64,000 bases of DNA from Sclerurus mexicanus (GCA_013396755.1 VWZF01004021.1:1887900-1951899), one strand, 5' to 3'; shown: positions 47,424-62,089, numbered from the stretch's first letter. Numbers and translations: made by a program. Notes: generated by a model from the letters alone, not told the origin.

Positions 47424-50400
47424 GCTCACATGGCCCAGCAGTTCCTCTGCAGGATCCCAGAGGAGATCCATGAAGGCCAGGAGGGATGAAGCACATCCCA
47501 CCTCCTCGCTGGGGCCCTGAGCATCACCTCTTTGGGCTTGGTAGTGACAGATGAGGAACAGCTTTGGTCTTTGCCACCCTCTTAGAGCTTCATTGCAAAT
47601 ACCCCGGTGTGGGAAAAGAGTGGAGGACCTGAAATGTGGTGACCTGACCTTTCCTATTCCTGCAGGCAGCTGTAGCCGAGTGTGGAGGTTTCTTTCTCTC
47701 CCATCTGTAAGCTGTGAGCATGGAAAACAGTGACTTCCCAACTGCACACACACAGGAAGCTCCATGCCTTCCGCCAGGACCATTCAAGGAGAGAGCTCCT
47801 CTGGAGACACTCAGCCCACATGCACTGCCAATGTTTGTCCATTTTATCTCATGAGATTTATCTGCCATCTTTTCATGGTTGAGCCGTAAGTTTCTTGGCT
47901 CTAAATCAGCCATAAACATGGCTTAAATTTTCCAGGTCTGTTCCTGTGAATGTGGAATAACTAAAAGAATTAAGATGTTTCAGTCATCAGAAACAGTTCT
48001 GGCAGCTTCCACACAGTCTGCTCAGGTTTGTACTGCACGAGGAGGCCAACACTGCCCTTGGATGTTTTTAAAACTCATTGCATGTTGTAATTGGTTTATA
48101 AAACTATGGCAAACACTGTGAAAGGGATTTCAGTAAATCAACTAGTCTGTTACACTGGCCCAAAGCTAATTTGAGTCTCTAGCCAAAATAATGGATTTGG
48201 CACCTATTAAAAGAGCTGTTTTCTTACATTTGCATAAACAGCTCTAGATTTGAGGGTTAAACTGAACTCATCTTTGCAGAAGTCAAAAACATGTGGCTTG
48301 GGAGGGATTTCCCCCCTCCTGATGCGTCTCAGTGGACTCTTGTGCTTTGTGTGAGTTTTTAATTTCCCGTGAATGAGCACCAGCTGAAATGTTCTGCTCC
48401 TTGCTGTGGATAACAGTGTCTCTAGGAGGAAATGCTGCAGGACTGTTCCTATGTTTGTCAGTAGCTCCTGACCTTAAGCCAGGTCTCGTTTCTGTAGCTG
48501 GCTCCTGCCTCCACAAAAAGCCAAACACGTGGGCAAACTCACCCAGACCGAGTGAACTCAGGGACCCTGGGCTGAATTCTGCCTCTCGAGTCCCTCCTTT
48601 GGTTCACCGATGCTCACTGGAAACACTCTTGCCATGAGCTCTTCTCCACTCACACGAAAGCGCTCTGATTTCCTGATGTGTGCTGTGCATGTTAAACCTC
48701 CCGAGCAGGTCCTGCTTTGGGCAGCATCTGCTTTTCCCAGTTCCAGCCCTGCTGCAGCCCTGGTATTGTTTCACAGGGATCTGAAGGCCATGTGCGTTTG
48801 TCCCTTCCATGCATAATGTCGTTTCTCTTAAGAACCATCACGTGCTTTTTGTTTTGATCCTTTTCCCATGTGCTCGGGATGTACTTGGGGTCATCTTTGC
48901 TGCAGGCTGTGGATCACGTACAGGGCAGGGAATATTTTATCTGCTGGATTTACAAGCAAGGTGTTGACTGCAGTTGCAATGAGTAGCTATTGCTCCTTGT
49001 CACTGGATTTGATGATAAACTATTTTCTTTGCTAACACTTGTTGCTGTGGATTTCCTCTGTCCACAGCAATAGGATGTTCAGAGATAAATATAGGGCTTC
49101 TGTTTCACTTAGCAAGTCTGAAAATTGTATTTCCACATGTTCATAGACTGGCCTTTTATTTTGTTTTGTTTTAGGTTGTGTTTTTTGTTGTGCTTTTGGT
49201 TTGTTTGCATTTTTCTTCCTGGAGTTTCAATGTCTAAAGGTTTCTCTTTGCTCATGTTTTCAAATACCAGCATGGATTTGAGACCTTCCATGGAACTTCT
49301 AATAATGCTTTCCCCCCACCCCAGAAATTTGCTCCAAAATAAGGATTTGGTACATATTCTTTTCCACCGCAAGTACATGGGGAGACACAGTCTAAATCTA
49401 CTGAGAATATCAAAGTGGGCTGGTTATGGGGAGCTCCTCTGGAGGAAATGATGCCTCTCCCACCCACTCTGTCCCTGTCAGCGAGGCTGCATGAAGATGT
49501 CCCCAGTGGCAGGTCCCAGATGACCAGAGATTTAACTGGTGTCAGCTGAGCTCTCTCAAGAGAAGCCAGAAATGCTGTGGTCTATCAGAAGTACCAACAC
49601 ACTCTGTCAAAATCTTTCTCAGAGTTTCTGACAGGAATTGCTGCAGTGCCTTTCTCTGAACAAGTTGCTGCATGGGCCATGTGGGAGGCAGGCCCAGGGT
49701 GACGCTGGCAATAGTTGTTTCTGGAAATCTCCTTGTGCCCCATCTATCACAATCAGTGCTTAAAAACCCCTTAAAAATCGAGTTCTAGAAAACCAGCTCT
49801 CACTGCTGTCTGAACTTTTCAGTGCTTTTGAAAACCTTCCTGTGTATCTTGGAGCCAAATGCTCTGTTGGAGTGTGAGTCTGTTCAGAATTTAGTTCAAA
49901 GGGGCTGGAAGGAATCTGTGGTATTGGAAAACGGGCAGTGCTGGAGGCCAGTCGCTGCCCCTCGGCTGCTGCACGGGACTGGCCCCAGCCCAGGGATGGC
50001 AAACTGGTGACTCAAAGCCTTGGGTTATTCACTGCCTGATGGGGAATCCAGTAAGACGTCTTGGAGGATCGCACTAGATAGGATGTTCTCCAAACATGGC
50101 AAGGAAAGAACAGCTAAAACAAGGGAGAATTCAATGCGTGCCTTAATTTAAGCATGCCTTAATCTTCCTAGCAATGCATTTCCATGACAACCCCATCCAT
50201 ATTTCGAGAACAATCACTTCCAGCCATTAAACTATCAACTATGTACTCAGTGTAACAAAATAATTCACAAACAGACGGACTAAGTGCCAGGAAAAGATGT
50301 GATCAAGCAGTCTTATGATACTCTAGAGAAACACTGTACTGCTCCAGTGTGCATTTGAGTTTATTTTTTGTTAAAAATAGATGGAGATGAACGTAAACTG

Positions 50401-53400
50401 TGCACAGTGAATATCTGAGATAACTTACAATAAATGCTAGGGGTGTTGAAATTGCAGCGCCAAAGGAAAAACATTGTAAGATCTTATACTTTGGCACCAA
50501 GATACAACTCGTGGGCTGCTGAACTCTCAAAGGTTAAACTCCAGCATTATTCCAGGCTTTAGGAAAAGTAGATCCCCTTACTCTCTATATTTCAGTGACC
50601 TGTGGCCAGGTGAGAGCTGACCCTGGGAGCCGCCCATCCCACTTCTCCCTCCGGAGCACACACGGGTTTGATACTCGCAGTGCTCTTGCCATGTTTCTTC
50701 CTTACAGGAGCAGAATAAAGCAGCAGTGCCCGTGGCTCGTTATGGAAGAGGGTTTGGCACTGGCTTCTTGAAATACACATTTTTTTAATGAGTATCTGAC
50801 AATCTATGCCCAGAAAGCTTTGGACCACCCAGTGAAGGCACACAGATCTCTGTGATCCGTGTGTTGGGCTTTTCATGGTTAACGAGGACGGACACAACGT
50901 GATTTCTGAGGGATTTCCTAAATATTTCTTTGGGGGTCTTTACCCCAACTTAATCCCCTAAATTTTTTTCAGGGCGTTAACTTCTTGTTGTTGTTGTTAA
51001 CTCCCTGGGAGTTTGGCTGTGCAGGAAGAACACACTCTGTGCTCTGCACTGCCAAACAAACGAGGTCTGGTGCAAACTGGGGGCACACCAGGGCACCCCA
51101 AAGTCCCGGGAGTGGTTTTGCCATGGCCAGCTCAGCCCCACCTCCGTGGCCCAGAATTCCTGCCTGTGATCCAGGGCCAGACTAGCCACCAGATGTCTGA
51201 CCTCCTCACCCTCCTGGCAACACTAAATGTCCTTTCCTGTAAAGTTCTGCTGGGTTTTATTTTCCTTTCTTTTCCCAGCCTCCAACTGCTGGTTATTATC
51301 ATTATTAAGCATAAATGGCCTCTTTCACACTCTGCAAGGCGAGTGCTCCTCTGAATAAAGCCTAACTAGCGTGAAAGGGTTTGCATGATGATACTGCACA
51401 GGACTCAGAGAGTGCCTTGTAACTAAATTAATAAGAGAAAGCAACATTATGAACACATCTCCTTTCATAAGCGAGGGGATTTTCCCATATGCTTGGATCA
51501 AGAATGGATCCCATATTTTACTTCTGCAAAGGAAAAAACAAAAGACCAAAGTGAGGTTATTTCCTTAGGATAAGGAAGGTATCAGAAGCACAGCTAGGAA
51601 GGAGGTTTCAAAAATTGAGTAGTGGCAAAATATTAAGATCTCAGTCCAACTCCCAGTCCAGAGTTGTTTTTCAGGGGTGAGTGCAATTGCCTGCAAAGAA
51701 ATCTGGCAAGAGGGATCCATCCACAGAACCTGGCAAGGAGAAAAAAACCAGTATCTCTTTGCCACAGAACAGATGGGTATTGTCCTTACGCTCTACTTCT
51801 AATTTATCATCCAGCACATCTATGCACTAAGGGCAATCTGAATGCAAATGTTCCTTTGATTTGCATGGAGGGCTGAAAATAGCTGGATGCAGGTTAGGGG
51901 CACGCAGATCCCAAACCGCCCCTGCCCACATCCTGTTACAATTAATGGCCTGTGCTCATTCCCCTGCCCGCTGTGATGCCCTCAAATATCAGAAACTAAG
52001 CAGAACCAAGCAGGATCGTTAGGAGGAAAGGAGAGCTCTGAAGGATCCTCCTGTGTTGGCAGCACGGAGCACCCTGAGTTGGCGCTGTCCTGATTCCCAG
52101 CCCAGCCTTGGGACAGGCTGCTGCACAGGAGAACTAGACAAAACTCAACCTGAGAATGAATTCAGCAGTCTTAGATGTATATATACATAATTTTTTAATT
52201 TGCTTTTTTTAAGGAGAGAAGATCTTTTTGTCTGTTCCTTTGATTATGACTCAGAGCATAGCTCCTGCATCCTGGTATTTCCCTGGAAAGGCCAGGCTGA
52301 CGTTGCTACACCAATGTGCAGTTCATCCCTCAAAGTTCATCCTCTCTAGAGGGAGCTCCTTCTAGGCTTAAATAACAACCATTCCTTCCCCCTTCCGCTG
52401 TGACACTGGGAGGTGACACCCACAGGTGAAGGGCAAGGAGCACACATGATGTGCAACCTTTTTTCCGGGAGGGATTGTGAATTTAAGTGCGGTCCTGGAA
52501 AACGTATCCCATGGAACTGTCAAATACAACATTCAGTGATCAGGAGGAGGTTCAAATCCAGCCTCACGGGTCTTGAACACCCCCAAAATCCAGATCCAGG
52601 GAGCCCCCAGCCTGAGCTGCTGCACATTGCTGAGTGCAGGGCTTTCCTCGGGCTGCCCGAAGTCCCACTTTCTGAGTGTGCTTTACCTGCTGTTTTAAAC
52701 CACTTTGCAGAGGTATCAGGACATGTCTAATCCTTAAAAAAGCGTGGACAGCGTGGTCATTTAACAAGATTCTCCCTCTTCCCCCTTCCTTTTGTTAGAG
52801 CAGAATGAGGCTGGACAGACTCCTGTTTACAGTCCCTTACAGTGGGCTCTTTTACTGCCAATGCCACAAATGATGTCATTTGTTTAGCGGGAGACTGACT
52901 ATTAGAAATGCCAAATGTAATTAGGATCTTTCCTTTCAATTGGCTTTCACAAACGCTGATGGTGAGAAATGGCTCCTACCTTTTGAACTTTCAGACTAGT
53001 GGTGGGATCCTTGCCCTGAGAGGGCTCTTGGCAAAGGTTTCAACCCCGGGCGAGAGGAGATTTCACACGGTATTTGCAATTCTCCTTTGAATTTGGGAAG
53101 TTCATAAGCTTTCGGCCGGGAGTGACATCACCGAAAACAACTCTCCTGGGTGAAAAAACACCCTCATTAAGCCCTGGAGATTGCAGAGCCAAGGCTTTGC
53201 CTGCTTCAGGTCCTCCAAGTCTGGGAGAAATGGGGCTGAGCCTGGCCAGATGCTGCCAGCTGGTTTGGAGCCAGCGCTCGGGGATCCTACTCCACCCATG
53301 ACACTTAGAGAGAAACAAAGGGTGTAAAGGGTGTGTTGGGGACAGGAAGAGGCGTGATGCTTGTGACTGTACTGCAGCTATTCTCCACTGTCCGAAGCCC

Positions 53401-53673
53401 CCTGAGGGAGGAGGTGGGAGGAGGACAGGGGTGGAAGGCCAGGAGCAGATGGCATTAATTTAGCACAGCCCAAGGCTGCTGCACAATACGCCGAAGCTCG
53501 GTCCTTGTTTAGAACCAGCCTCAAAACCTGGAGCCCTGGCCTTGTAGGATGCCCTTTTACCCATGATGCAGGGAGAGGAGACCTGGGCATCTGAGCCAGC
53601 CCTGAAATTCACCCAGGGAAGCTCCAGCTGACATCAGCCATGGTATTGTTACCATGCAGTGAAGCTCTGGGGG

Positions 53674-53745
53674 CCCATCCGGTGCTTGCTGACGTCAATG
53701 GAAACCTTTCAGTGGTATTCAATGGACTCCGGATCAGGCCCCTGG
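53674..53745 (+). repeat. Relic resembling an old amniote interspersed repeat
   Basis: TGACGTCAATGGAAACCTTT, then CAATGGACTCCGGATCAGGC resemble the CAATGG...GGATCAGGCCC blocks found repeatedly in turtle, crocodilian and bird DNA. The family name cannot be assigned from sequence alone. Confidence 0.4.
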
Positions 53746-56700
53746 TTTGTAACTGTGGGTGCACCTGGTTTCTCTCCTTCCTTCTGCTCGCCAGGAATGG
53801 TAAAAAGTGTACGAGCCATCTGCTCTTCAACAGTCATGACTGTTCGAGCACCTTCCCTCCCCTGAGGAAAGGAGCGTGCAAGCAGAGTAACACGATGCAG
53901 ACACTTCCAGACTTGGGGCATCTGCTTTATTGTGATTTAGTTTCAGCACATTCAGCATGGAGAATGCCACTGGCTGGGGCAGCTGGCACTGCTGAGCACT
54001 GAGGTGTCCAGCCCTGCCCTCTCCTCTCCCCTTCTTCAGCAAGGCTCAACTTCTCAGCCTGATGTAGAATTCACAAGGATCTATTTTCTCTATTAGATCC
54101 TATCTGTTCTTCTGAGAAAATAAAAGCTGGGAGCCCACCAGAGAGCCCAGGCTGTGACTGGGGAGCTTTGTATGGATGTGAAGAAGTTGAACCCAAAATG
54201 TTCTTGCTGCCTGTGATCCTCCAGTGCCAGCTCCATGTTCTCCTCAGACTGTTTCCTTCATCCTCCAGAGTCCTCCCCCCATGTCTTCCAGGGATTTTTG
54301 TGCAGGTTATTTGAGGATATGGGTACTTGAGTGGAAATATGGTGATGAAGCACCTGTGTTTTGACTATACACTACCTTTTGCTGCTGGTTTAATGTTCCG
54401 TACATTCCCCTGTGATTGCTTTTGTTGCATTCTCTCTCTTTCATTGAGCCTGCAAATGCAAATTGGTGCTGGGATGGTATTCATTTTCTTCCAACTCATA
54501 AAATGTCTGGGAGGCAGGAGGGAGCCCGAGGTCTGGTCTGTGTCCTCTGGGCACAGGCTGCACGCAGGCAGCAATTTTATCCTGCGGTTCACAGTTATAT
54601 CCAGAACAAATGGATCAGAAAAGAAAGGCTGATTTTATTTAGAACCAGCGGAGAAAAGGTTTTTTTCTCAAAATTCTCCGAAAATTGAAAGAAAGGAAAG
54701 GGTTCGTTATCAGCATCATGGAACTAATAAAAAAACCAAGCCACTGTTACCTGCATGCTGCTACATTTACTGAATTGCTTTTACAAGCCCCAGCCACTAT
54801 GTGGAATTCTTTCAAAGGGCAGCCTAGATTCACAGCGAAGAACTCCCCTAAAACTTCTCTTTCTTTTTAGTGTAAATATGCCATTAAGTTTTAGGGACCT
54901 CGTTATTGCTTCCTTTGGGTTTTGAGGCTAAAGCTTCCTTTTAACTCATCCCATTATAGTCAATTAATGACAATTCGGCTTGAGGACAGATCCAAAATAT
55001 TTTCCTGCTTTTCTAAAGCTTTTTGATATTATTTTGGTGCCGGCCCTTTAGTTTGCACATCCATGCCACTGAATCCACGCAGCCCTCTGTTTTAATCAGT
55101 CCTGAATCTTTTTCTGCTGGGTAAATGGGATAATATTGTGTTGTCACTCTTAGGATATATTCTTAGGAAAGGGTGAAAAAAAAGTTTTCCCAGGTCAAGC
55201 CATAGGGAGAATATTGTTAATGAACTTTGTCCTTAGGACTTGCAAATCAGCACAGATCTGTAGAGATTTAGGAAGAAGGTTCTCAGTTTCCTGTCACTGT
55301 GCAAGATGCGTAAGTCGAGTTCACTGCCAGCTTTCTTCAAGGAATAATAGACTGATTTAAATACTGCTTTTCCCCCCTGTTTCTCACTTTAGAGGCAGAG
55401 GATGAGATGTGAAGCTTGTCACTGCGTGTATGCAACTTGGATCCACTGCACAGGCCAGATTGCAGCTGGTGCAGCACATCAGCTGGGAGGCAGAGCTTTG
55501 GTTTCAGTGGGGGGGTGGGTGTGACACCACCAATTTCTGGAGGTCCAACACCTCCAGAGGGACTGTGACTTCAGGCAAGGCACAAGCCAGCCTGTACTTC
55601 ATGAGCCTGCTTTTGACACCTGCTGGCTACCAGCATCCTGCTGCTGGGTGGGGATGCTGAGTGACATGAAGGACTCTGCACAGGGCGCTTGAACCAGGTC
55701 TGGATTTGCTAAGCAGATCTCTGGATGAAATCCATGCTCTTGATGCTCCTGGTACTGAGGCCAGGAGTAGCATCAAAGTGAGGGGTCTCAGCAGGACAGC
55801 TCTGTCAGCAGGACCTGATGGGGCTGGGTGTGAAGGGAATTCCTTTCCTTTGCAAGAGCTTAGCTCGAGATGCCACGGTGGGGCCACTCTTTGTTCCAGG
55901 CAGAAGGCTGGTGTAGGACCCACTTCCTGGAGACAGGGAGGAAGGAAACCCTAAGGAAGGAAGATTAACAACTCTCTGAGCCATGACCTAAGCCTCAGCC
56001 TGCCTCCAGGCAGCTCGAGTAGTGCTCACCATGAGTGGGGTTTAGGGAGAAGTGAGAACAGATGCTCCAGACTCAAGTGTTGTGAAGAAATTGTTCTCAG
56101 GCTTTCCATTTAGCATGCTAGAATTCAGTGTCTAGACTGTTTTCAAAGGTGGACATCTGGGAGAACATATAATGTCGTGGCTTGTTTAGGAAATGTTAAC
56201 CATGAGCACAGGGCAGAGCATAAGGCAAAATAACAAAGGCTCATGCACCATCCCAGCCTGATGGACCATCAGCGTTGGTGGCTTTGGCCAACCCCTGAGA
56301 GATTCCAAAAAGCAATCCCAAAAGGAAGCTGGGGTGAGCCAGAAGGACACTATGAGACTGAGAATACTTGGCAAACATTTTGGGACTTGACTTCATCTTG
56401 TGAGTGTATAAAATCCTTTCCTTGTGGACACAGGTGTTTTAAAGAGGTGAGGAAGAGTCAGGAATACTCAGTAACTTCTGGCTTGAACTGCACTGTGAGG
56501 AGCTTCAAGAGGAGGAAAATGCCCTTTCCTCTTGTCCGTGACTGATGTTCCATCCCTGACCTGTGTCACAGTCCCTTCCAGGCAGGGCCACCCGCTCAGG
56601 CTAAACAACCTTCACGTATCTGATATTGTGAAAGATGTGGGTGTTTCACTGCTCAGAGATGTCCAGTAATAAAAGGCTCGGGGCAGTTATTTAGCTGGAT

Positions 56701-59534
56701 GTGGCAATGAGTTCTTGTAAGAGTAAAAATGGCATATCTGACATTTTCTTGTGTTGGAAAACATAGGATTTCTTGACAAAAGGTTTTAAGATTATCAGTA
56801 AAAGCATGTTAGTAGAGCTTTGCTCTCCCCTTGCAGATTATGAAATATTCATCCTTCAGAGAGCTCACAGAAGAGACCAAGTTGTCACAGTTTGAGACGA
56901 AATCAATACCCAGGTGAAAACAGTGCAAATTTTTTTAAAACAAGGGCAGCAAAACATTGAATGAAGGTAAAAACTCTTTGCTAAAATTTGGCTCTCCGGC
57001 CTCAGATCCCTGCAAAAAGCTCAGTAGCTTAAGAGAGATGTTCTGGTTTGTTGCTTCTCTCCAGCCTTTCAAGGTCATTTGAAAGTTAAAAGACATCCTC
57101 CTCCTCCAGACAGTCTAGTACAGTGAAAGCAGCTTGTTACAAAACATGGTTAAGAATGTTTAAATAAAAATATGTAGAATAAAGAAGGAACTATTCATGA
57201 TGCATCACTCCTCTGACAGGCTGTGAAGTTATTTCACCCTTCAACACAAGTGCTAAAACATAATGGAATCCCACTGAGTGTTTTCATGCCTACTAGAACA
57301 TAAAAAAAAGCATAACAAAATGCCCAGTGTGCCCCTAACTATGAGCCTGGATGAGTAAGGAGGCCAAGGGCAAACAGTGGCACTGTGGGAAATATTTGTG
57401 GCAAGGGAAGGAAACAATGACTGAAAGTGATAAAAGTGGATGATTCCCGTGCAAGCACCGGCCGGGGCAGGGCTTTGTGCCCCATGCAAGGAAGGGCAAT
57501 CTGCAGGCGCAGTATCGATGTTCCCTGCTGCCAGGAAGAATTTTAAAAGCCAGATTCAGATTTAAAAAAAAGACCTCCAGTTGGGAAAAGAAGCTGTTTT
57601 TTGGTTACAGAAAGGGCCATTCAGCTGATGAGCAAGACTATGTGCAAGATAGTGGGAATGCAGCATTTCAATCTGTTCTTTTTGGCTTCTCACTCAGCCG
57701 GGAACATGAAGTGGGCACAGACGCAGCACTGCAGTGTGCAGGAGTGGGGCACTAAGTGGTGCGTTAGCACAGAGCTCAATTCTGCCTGTTAATCAGGCCC
57801 TATTCAGAAAGAAAGCAGCGAGCCTTCTGCCTGCATGAAGAAACCCATATGACTTGGCCTTTAGGATGCAATAATTCGTTTATACTTGACTGAATTCACT
57901 GAGCTTTATGAACTCAGAGTGGTGGCTCAGGTACACATTAATGGGGAACAGGCTGTAAATGATAATGTGCTCCAAAGAAGCTATTAACTCTTACTGCCTT
58001 TTTTTTTGTTTTTCTCTTCTCTGATTCACAGTTCGGATTGGGAGTGCTTCTGAAGCCTTGAGTGTTATTTGATGTTTAAATGTGAGCAACCGATGAAGGA
58101 TTGTCCTGAATTATTATCATTTACAACAGGGAAGTGAACTTTTATGGAGGTTCCAAGGCCTTTCTGTGCTCAGAAGCTGGGATGATTTAAATTTGTTCTC
58201 CTTTCGCATTGATGTAGCTTCAAAACCACCCAACGGGAAGTGATGGTTATAGTGTTGTAAAACTGGTGGAAATAACAGGATTATTTTTGACTAACCACAG
58301 GGTTTTCCATGGCAGGAATTTGAACAGCCTGAAATCACTCTGCCCTCTGACTTTTTTAAGAAGAAAGGACTAAATAACATCTTTAAGGCTTATACATGAT
58401 ACTAGAGAGCAAACCCACAACATTCTTCGTAGAAGTAATTGTATGGAAAACAGAAATTCCAATTTTGCCAGGCTTGCTTTTGGTCTGGTCCCCTAAAAAC
58501 TAAAAGTGTCAGAAAATACTGAAAGTCTTTTATTTTACTTTAATCGAAGTAACTATGACAACGTAACACAATTTATTTCCTTTAACATTGAGTGGTGGTA
58601 AAATTCGCATTGTTTTAGGTCAGTTCACAATTTGCATCAGAAATAACCTTGCCCGTGGTTTAAGTTGGCTTACGCTCGAAGTTTTCAATTATTCTGTTCC
58701 TTCTTTTTAAAATGGTCACTTCTCTGGTGAACAGATCAAGTGTTAATGACGTTTGAAAGAGGGGTGGTTTTTTTTTTTTTGGACCCACGTAAGACTTAAT
58801 AAAACCATAATTTTGCATTTTATTGCTTCAGTGGGGAAAAACTGTTAATTAGGAGTGCCATGGCAAAGAAAACTGCTTTTTGGCTCTGCCTACCAACTGG
58901 TTTATTCTGCTTATAAACAATGGGTCCCAGTTAATGGCTAGACCATACTGTATTTACTAGGTACTGTCAAGCATTCCCAGACCTCGTAGTTTTATGTCTG
59001 TGAAACACTTGCATATTATGATCTCACCTCGTGATACAGAATCTCTCTATTCAAGTTTATACATGACGTGGAAAGTCTCTGAGATGTACTCTGGGGTGTA
59101 AAATGAGAGTAATTCCCCTGGAATGAAAGAGACGTGCCAATTTATATCAAGAGGAGCTGTGGCCCACAATGTCTCAGAGACCTTTGCTTTTGTCTAGAAA
59201 ACAAGCAAACAAACGTTCCTCATTTCAATGGAAAACAGCACTTATGTCTGTCCTTGCTCCAGTATAGAAGGAGATCAAAGATGGCACAAACTCTTCTTGC
59301 AAGGCAGTGTTTCACTTCCAGACAATTAATATGATAGTATCAGGGAAATGAGAACCTATTCCATGCCTAGGTGTTTCCCCTCCTGGCCTGGAAAACTACT
59401 CAGTTTATCATTTTCTGTCTTTAGGCAGAAAGGTAACTCATATTTGCATGTTTGTCAGTTTGTGCTTGAGAGTACAGGATTTACTTAAAAACAAGCTGAG
59501 CCAGCTAAATGAAATGCCAGTGGTCTTATTATCC
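53746..59534. other. Intergenic, no gene seen; AT-rich and repeat-poor toward the end
   Basis: No coding exon or CR1 is recognised. From about 57,780 to 59,100 the sequence is AT-rich, lacks recent transposons, and has the texture often seen in conserved non-coding DNA. That is an impression only. Confidence 0.5.
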
Positions 59535-59620
59535 TGAGAGAGCAAAGCACTTAAGCCCATGATTAAAATGAAGTTAATTGAATTTAAGCATGTGCTTAAA
59601 GTAAAGCATGGCCATAAATA
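59535..59620. repeat. Relic with TTAAGCATGTGCTTAA core, probable ancient repeat
   Basis: AGAGCAAAGCACTTAAGCCC, TTTAAGCATGTGCTTAAAGT and AAAGCATGGCC form a palindromic pattern. It matches my knowledge of an old amniote interspersed repeat (AGCAAAGCACTTAAGCACATGC type). The relic is strongly diverged and partial. Confidence 0.45.
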
Positions 59621-61944
59621 CCTCACTGAATAAATGGGAGGTGATTCTCGTACTTAAATGAAAGCAATAATCAGTATTCCCCTAAAACTGTGGCCTTCTA
59701 TCAGCACTTCCAACTATCCCACTAATAGAACCCAGCACCAAAATCCGAATTTTTCTACGAAATTGCTTCCACAGCAGGAAAATCAAGGTGCTGCCTACAT
59801 ACTAAATTACAAGAGGCGGTTTGAAACAAGAACACAAATATTAAAATCTGGGTGTGATGAGTTATGTATAAGGCAGGAAAAAGCTTCTTTCAAGTTGAAT
59901 TGTGTGGCTTTCTCAGAAACAGCTCCTTGCTCTACAAAACCCTGACATGGCAGTATTGAGGGGGTAGCAGGAACTGCAGGGCAACTACAACTGCTCTGTG
60001 TTTTCACACTCTGCATCAGATTAGGGTTTGGAATTAAAAAATTGGGGGTCGAATTCAAAATTCCAGCTCTGAAGTTGCCACTGATACATCTGACTGATTT
60101 GGGGCACGTGGCATTTTCTGGCTCAACTTAATTTTCTTTGTATTTCTAAGAGGAATGCAAATGTCCTTCTCTTAGAAAGTGTAGTAATCAAATATTCACC
60201 GAGTATTTTTCTGTCCCTTTGAGCTGGACACCAGCTCTCCTAACAGTGGGTATGATCCTACCATGTGGGATCAAAGGCCTGCCTGGCTCAGTGTCCTGTC
60301 CAAGAGCCAGAAACAGGGATGCCCACAGGAACGATGCGGGTCCTGGGAGAACACCAAGGGCACAGAACCCTCACCCAGCAATTTGCAACCAGGGCACTTC
60401 CAGAGTTAGAGATCAGTGTTTTTGTGTTTAATGACCTTTAATGTGTTTTTCTTTAGGGAATTTGCTCTGTCACCAGTCTTGGTTTTGAATTCATGTAAAC
60501 AATGCTTGGTGGCAGAAATTTGAACTCCTTATCACACTTTGGGTGAAGAACTACTTTTTTCTTCTCAAAAGCCTGCAGCTAAGTTTTCTTCCAGTTTCTC
60601 CAGAATGAGAAGACAAGGTCTTCTTTCACCTTCCCTTTTCAATTTGGGCTTTGTGCAATGCCTGTTATATCCCTCCTCAGCTGTTTCCTTTCCAGATGGA
60701 AGAGACTATTTAGACATGCTCTGCATGGGACCCATCTGATGCTTCAGATCGCTCTTTTTGGCCTCGTCTGTACCTCTGCCAGATGTAGCATTTCTTTCTT
60801 GGGGTGGAGAACCAGCCCTCTGCATGGAACCTGAGATGCAGGTGCACCAGGAATTCCCAGCATCACGGCCTCTTTGCTTTGTTTGCTGTTCCTTTTGTAG
60901 CAATTCCTGATATTCGACGCACTCCTTGCTGATCAGAAATAATTCAACACCTGCATTGAACTATTACAAAATGTAGTTCCTGGGTAAGGATATGTTAGAG
61001 AATTTCATCTTGGATGTGAATTTACGCCCATGTGTGCTACTTTACATTTATGTTTATACCAAATTTTATCTGCCTTTTGTTTCACACTCAGTGTGGGGAA
61101 CTTCTTCAGTTCTTCACACCAAGCCCTCATCTTCACTCTCCCAGATGACCTCATTATCCACAGACCACGGTACTGCCCTTTCCAGCTCACCGAGTGCTAC
61201 TCTGAGCAGCACCAATGTGCACACTCTCGTCTGTGAAATTCCACTTCCCTCTGCTGTGGAAAGTAACCAGAAATTGCCACTCTATGCTGCCTCTCTTTTG
61301 ATCTGCAAAGTCTGACTTTCCTTTGACAAGCCAAGACCTTACTGGTCTTTTTACTCTTAGCTCAAATCTTGCCAGAACATCGGAGTTTTGACAAGGGGAC
61401 TCGAGCTTGCAATGAGAGGGACACACAAACCAAGGGCTGAGGTGGTCATTTGGACACTGCTCTAGTCACCTTCATGAAGAGCAAGGGCTAAGGATTAGAC
61501 ATGACCATAATAATCTCATTATTTTAGTAGGAAATGCTTTGATTCTGCAAGCATCTAATCACAGAAATTTTATTTTCTATTTTAAGTGTTTCTGCAGGGT
61601 GCAGCCGTCAGAGTGTTCCTATTACCTGGACTTTGAAACCTCTATGAGCTCCGTTGTCAACAGGACTAATCAGCTTTTATTGTGTTTCTCTCAGCAGATA
61701 CCCAGAGAATGATGTGTCTTTTGCAGACTCGTGTTCTCATTTGCAAACGTTACTCTCTGTTTCTGCCACCTCTGTTTGTACACACAGAGTAGTGACATGC
61801 AAACACAGGAGGCCTGGTATGAAGGGCTTTCATACTTCACAATTGTCATTTTTACATGAAAAGCACCTTTAGCCTAATTCAACTGCCCCATTTTGAGGGG
61901 GTTGTGTGCATGTGAGCACATACCATGTGAATACCTTAAACAAA
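59621..61944. other. Intergenic, no gene seen
   Basis: No exon is recognised. The segment about 60,250-60,400 (CCTGCCTGGCTCAGTGTCCT followed by a GATGCCCACAGG-type block) may be another old repeat relic, but I cannot name it. Confidence 0.5.
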
Positions 61945-61985
61945 TGTATATATATATATATGTATTGTACATGCATATATACGTT
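61945..61985 (+). repeat. (TA)n microsatellite
   Basis: ATGTATATATATATATATGT followed by a second shorter run (GCATATATACG). Confidence 0.9.
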
Positions 61986-62089
61986 TCTATCCATGAGATG
62001 CATTCAGCTCGTGAGCGTTCTCACCACGCAGAGACACTGCACGCAAAGACTCAATGCCCTGTGCCTGCAGTTGTTCCCATGTGTCGCGG

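Larger units (their letters stand above)
42291..53673. other. Intergenic, no gene seen
   Basis: An 11-kb stretch without a recognisable exon, RNA gene or CR1. Minor items are an A run at 44,888, an 18-bp two-copy repeat at 47,388 and a GTT run near 50,982. Open frames of 100-130 codons here lack any domain or splice support. Confidence 0.6.
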
